The notes below the pieces were generated by a model. That model did not search any database. It was given only the letters and a program-made list of their open reading frames with translations, and was not told the DNA's origin. DNA of 64,000 nt from Aptenodytes patagonicus (Eukaryota; Chordata; Aves; Sphenisciformes; Spheniscidae), in the NCBI RefSeq assembly GCF_965638725.1, contig NC_134956.1, positions 20,581,047 through 20,645,046 of the forward strand, given 5' to 3'. Shown here in pieces: positions 62,580 through 64,000 of the stretch; position 1 is the first letter of the stretch; every line of letters starts with the position of its first letter. The position numbers and the translations under genes were made by a program.

Positions 62580-64000
62580 CTAATAGCAAGGCCGCTTTCA
62601 AAGCAGCAACGTGAAAGCAATTTGGCTTTTCTCTGCACCACCTACTTTTAATACTGGAGTTTTTATCAAACCTGAAATTACCGCAGCCTTCACTAAGCTA
62701 AGGTTAACATGGGCAGCAATTAAGGTAAAGTAAAACCTAAACTACAGCCAAAGCAGAGTACAGTTGACCATGACACTGTAATGCACATAAAATACAATAC
62801 TATGAGGTGTATGCTTCCCGAGGTCTTAACTGTATGAAGTGCTTTAAACATGCTGTATGAATCAGTTTAAACCCACAGAGCCAAGAAGCAGGATTTTCAT
62901 CCAGAATATATTACTGCTTATGCCTTTGTTCTTCTGAATCATGGCTGCTGAATCCAAGAGGTTAACAGCTGAAAATTAGCATATTCCTCTAACATTTGAG
63001 AGTGCTTTAAAGCACTGACTAGTTTTTATCTGTTAATATATTCCCTCCTCCCCCATTACAGATTAAAAATTTAGTAAACTAACATGTTAGTAGTACACCA
63101 CTTGAAAACGTTTTAGGATAGTTTTGTTCCTGAATCCTCCTGTCTGAACTTAATACTTTCATAGTAGAGGTCACAGTCAACAAGAGTTACTCTATTCATC
63201 CCTCATTTAGCAGTACAGTCCTGAGTTTCATATGTTACAGTTGAGTCTTTCCCAGGAACATGGCAATGCCACAAAGAGAGAACAGGACTTTGTGAATATC
63301 AACCCTGCAAGCAGCAAAAAAGCAAAGACCAAAAGATTTTTAAAAGCCTGGTTTTCCTCTATTCAAGTATTTTAAGCTTTACAAAACCCTAAACCACTGA
63401 AGAAAACAAAAACGCCAAGAAGAAACAGCTGCAAAAATGGCACAATCAAAATAGTTTCTACATACTTTGAAACACTTTTCAAAGTTTTCCAGATCTTAGC
63501 AAATAATAACTGGGTCAAATTTCCTCAATTTGCAGAGAGACAATCAGTTTCACATATAATTTTAACATACAATTGGAATATACATTAAAATTCTATTTAC
63601 AGTCATCTAAAGATCATAATATTTGACTACACAAGCTTAAAGATGTTATGCATTACAAAATATTTTCCCAAATCTAGCAAAAGCTTAAGGTAATTCTTTC
63701 AGGAAGGCTGTCATACATGATCTGTACTCAAATGTTTTTTTCCCTACAAGCAAGCACAGCATAGGATATGCGGAGCTGGTACGTGTAACAAGATACAAGG
63801 AAAATAAATAAGATGCTTTATAGAGGAGAGAACTTACTGTAAATTAATAACAGACCTATACAGCTGTGCAATTACTTACATGAACTGAAGAGAGGCTGTT
63901 GAAGATTCAGTGTGGTACAGTGTGTTTAAATGGGCACAACAGCAGTCAAACTATCAGTGCTACTCTGATTATCAAATGTGTGTTTTGAAAAAATGCTAGT

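Larger units (their letters stand above)
52606..64000 (-). other. SHQ1: SHQ1 last intron, part 2 (CR1 to window edge)
   Basis: AT-rich unique DNA without a supported exon. It contains the 48-bp direct repeat next to the CR1 end, an AAT microsatellite at 59,502-59,534, an 18-base G run at 60,056-60,073, a C9/T11 tract at 61,789-61,808 and a short hairpin at 62,561-62,579. No SHQ1 exon motif was found, so the preceding exon probably lies beyond 64,000; a short divergent exon could have been missed. Confidence 0.5.

Noticed and set aside
63220..63325. Minus-strand acceptor-like sequence followed by codons for VDIHK, resembling LLDIHK of SHQ1
   Set aside because: Only four or five residues agree; the next residues do not match SHQ1 and a stop follows after about 22 codons. 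Probably coincidence with a good pyrimidine tract.

Overview
The window reads as vertebrate, and specifically avian, nuclear DNA. The evidence is a CR1 non-LTR retrotransposon with a typical bird-type 3' end (about 50,220-52,605), a bird-type endogenous-retrovirus solo LTR (36,035-36,623), sparse repeats, and one recognisable coding exon with intron-style splice signals. The species cannot be fixed from the sequence; a neoavian bird is a reasonable guess from the LTR type. There is no operon structure, CRISPR array, tRNA or rRNA. Nearly all open reading frames are chance frames in noncoding DNA.

Layout. (1) 1 to about 44,740 is intergenic. GC-rich unique sequence alternates with AT-rich blocks that look like candidate conserved noncoding elements. 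It also holds weak ancient-SINE/LINE remnants, simple repeats, a nested palindromic repeat (37,375-37,442) and the solo LTR. (2) About 44,740-45,965, minus strand, is the terminal exon of SHQ1, the assembly chaperone of H/ACA ribonucleoproteins: 3' splice site, C-terminal coding sequence, stop codon, AT-rich 3' UTR and a candidate poly(A) signal. (3) 45,966-64,000 is best read as SHQ1's last intron, because no further SHQ1 exon could be found. It carries the 5'-truncated CR1 inserted antisense to the gene, and a perfect 48-bp direct repeat just beyond the CR1 end.

In human, SHQ1 lies next to RYBP, separated by a long gene-poor interval downstream of SHQ1. If that order holds here, the first 45 kb would be the SHQ1-proximal side of that interval, which would fit the absence of genes and the presence of CNE-like blocks. 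RYBP itself is not in the window, so this is inference.

I found no convincing new multi-gene system. The best leads are the palindromic repeat at 37.4 kb, the duplications beside both CR1 ends, the CNE-like blocks, and the serine/acidic SHQ1 tail.
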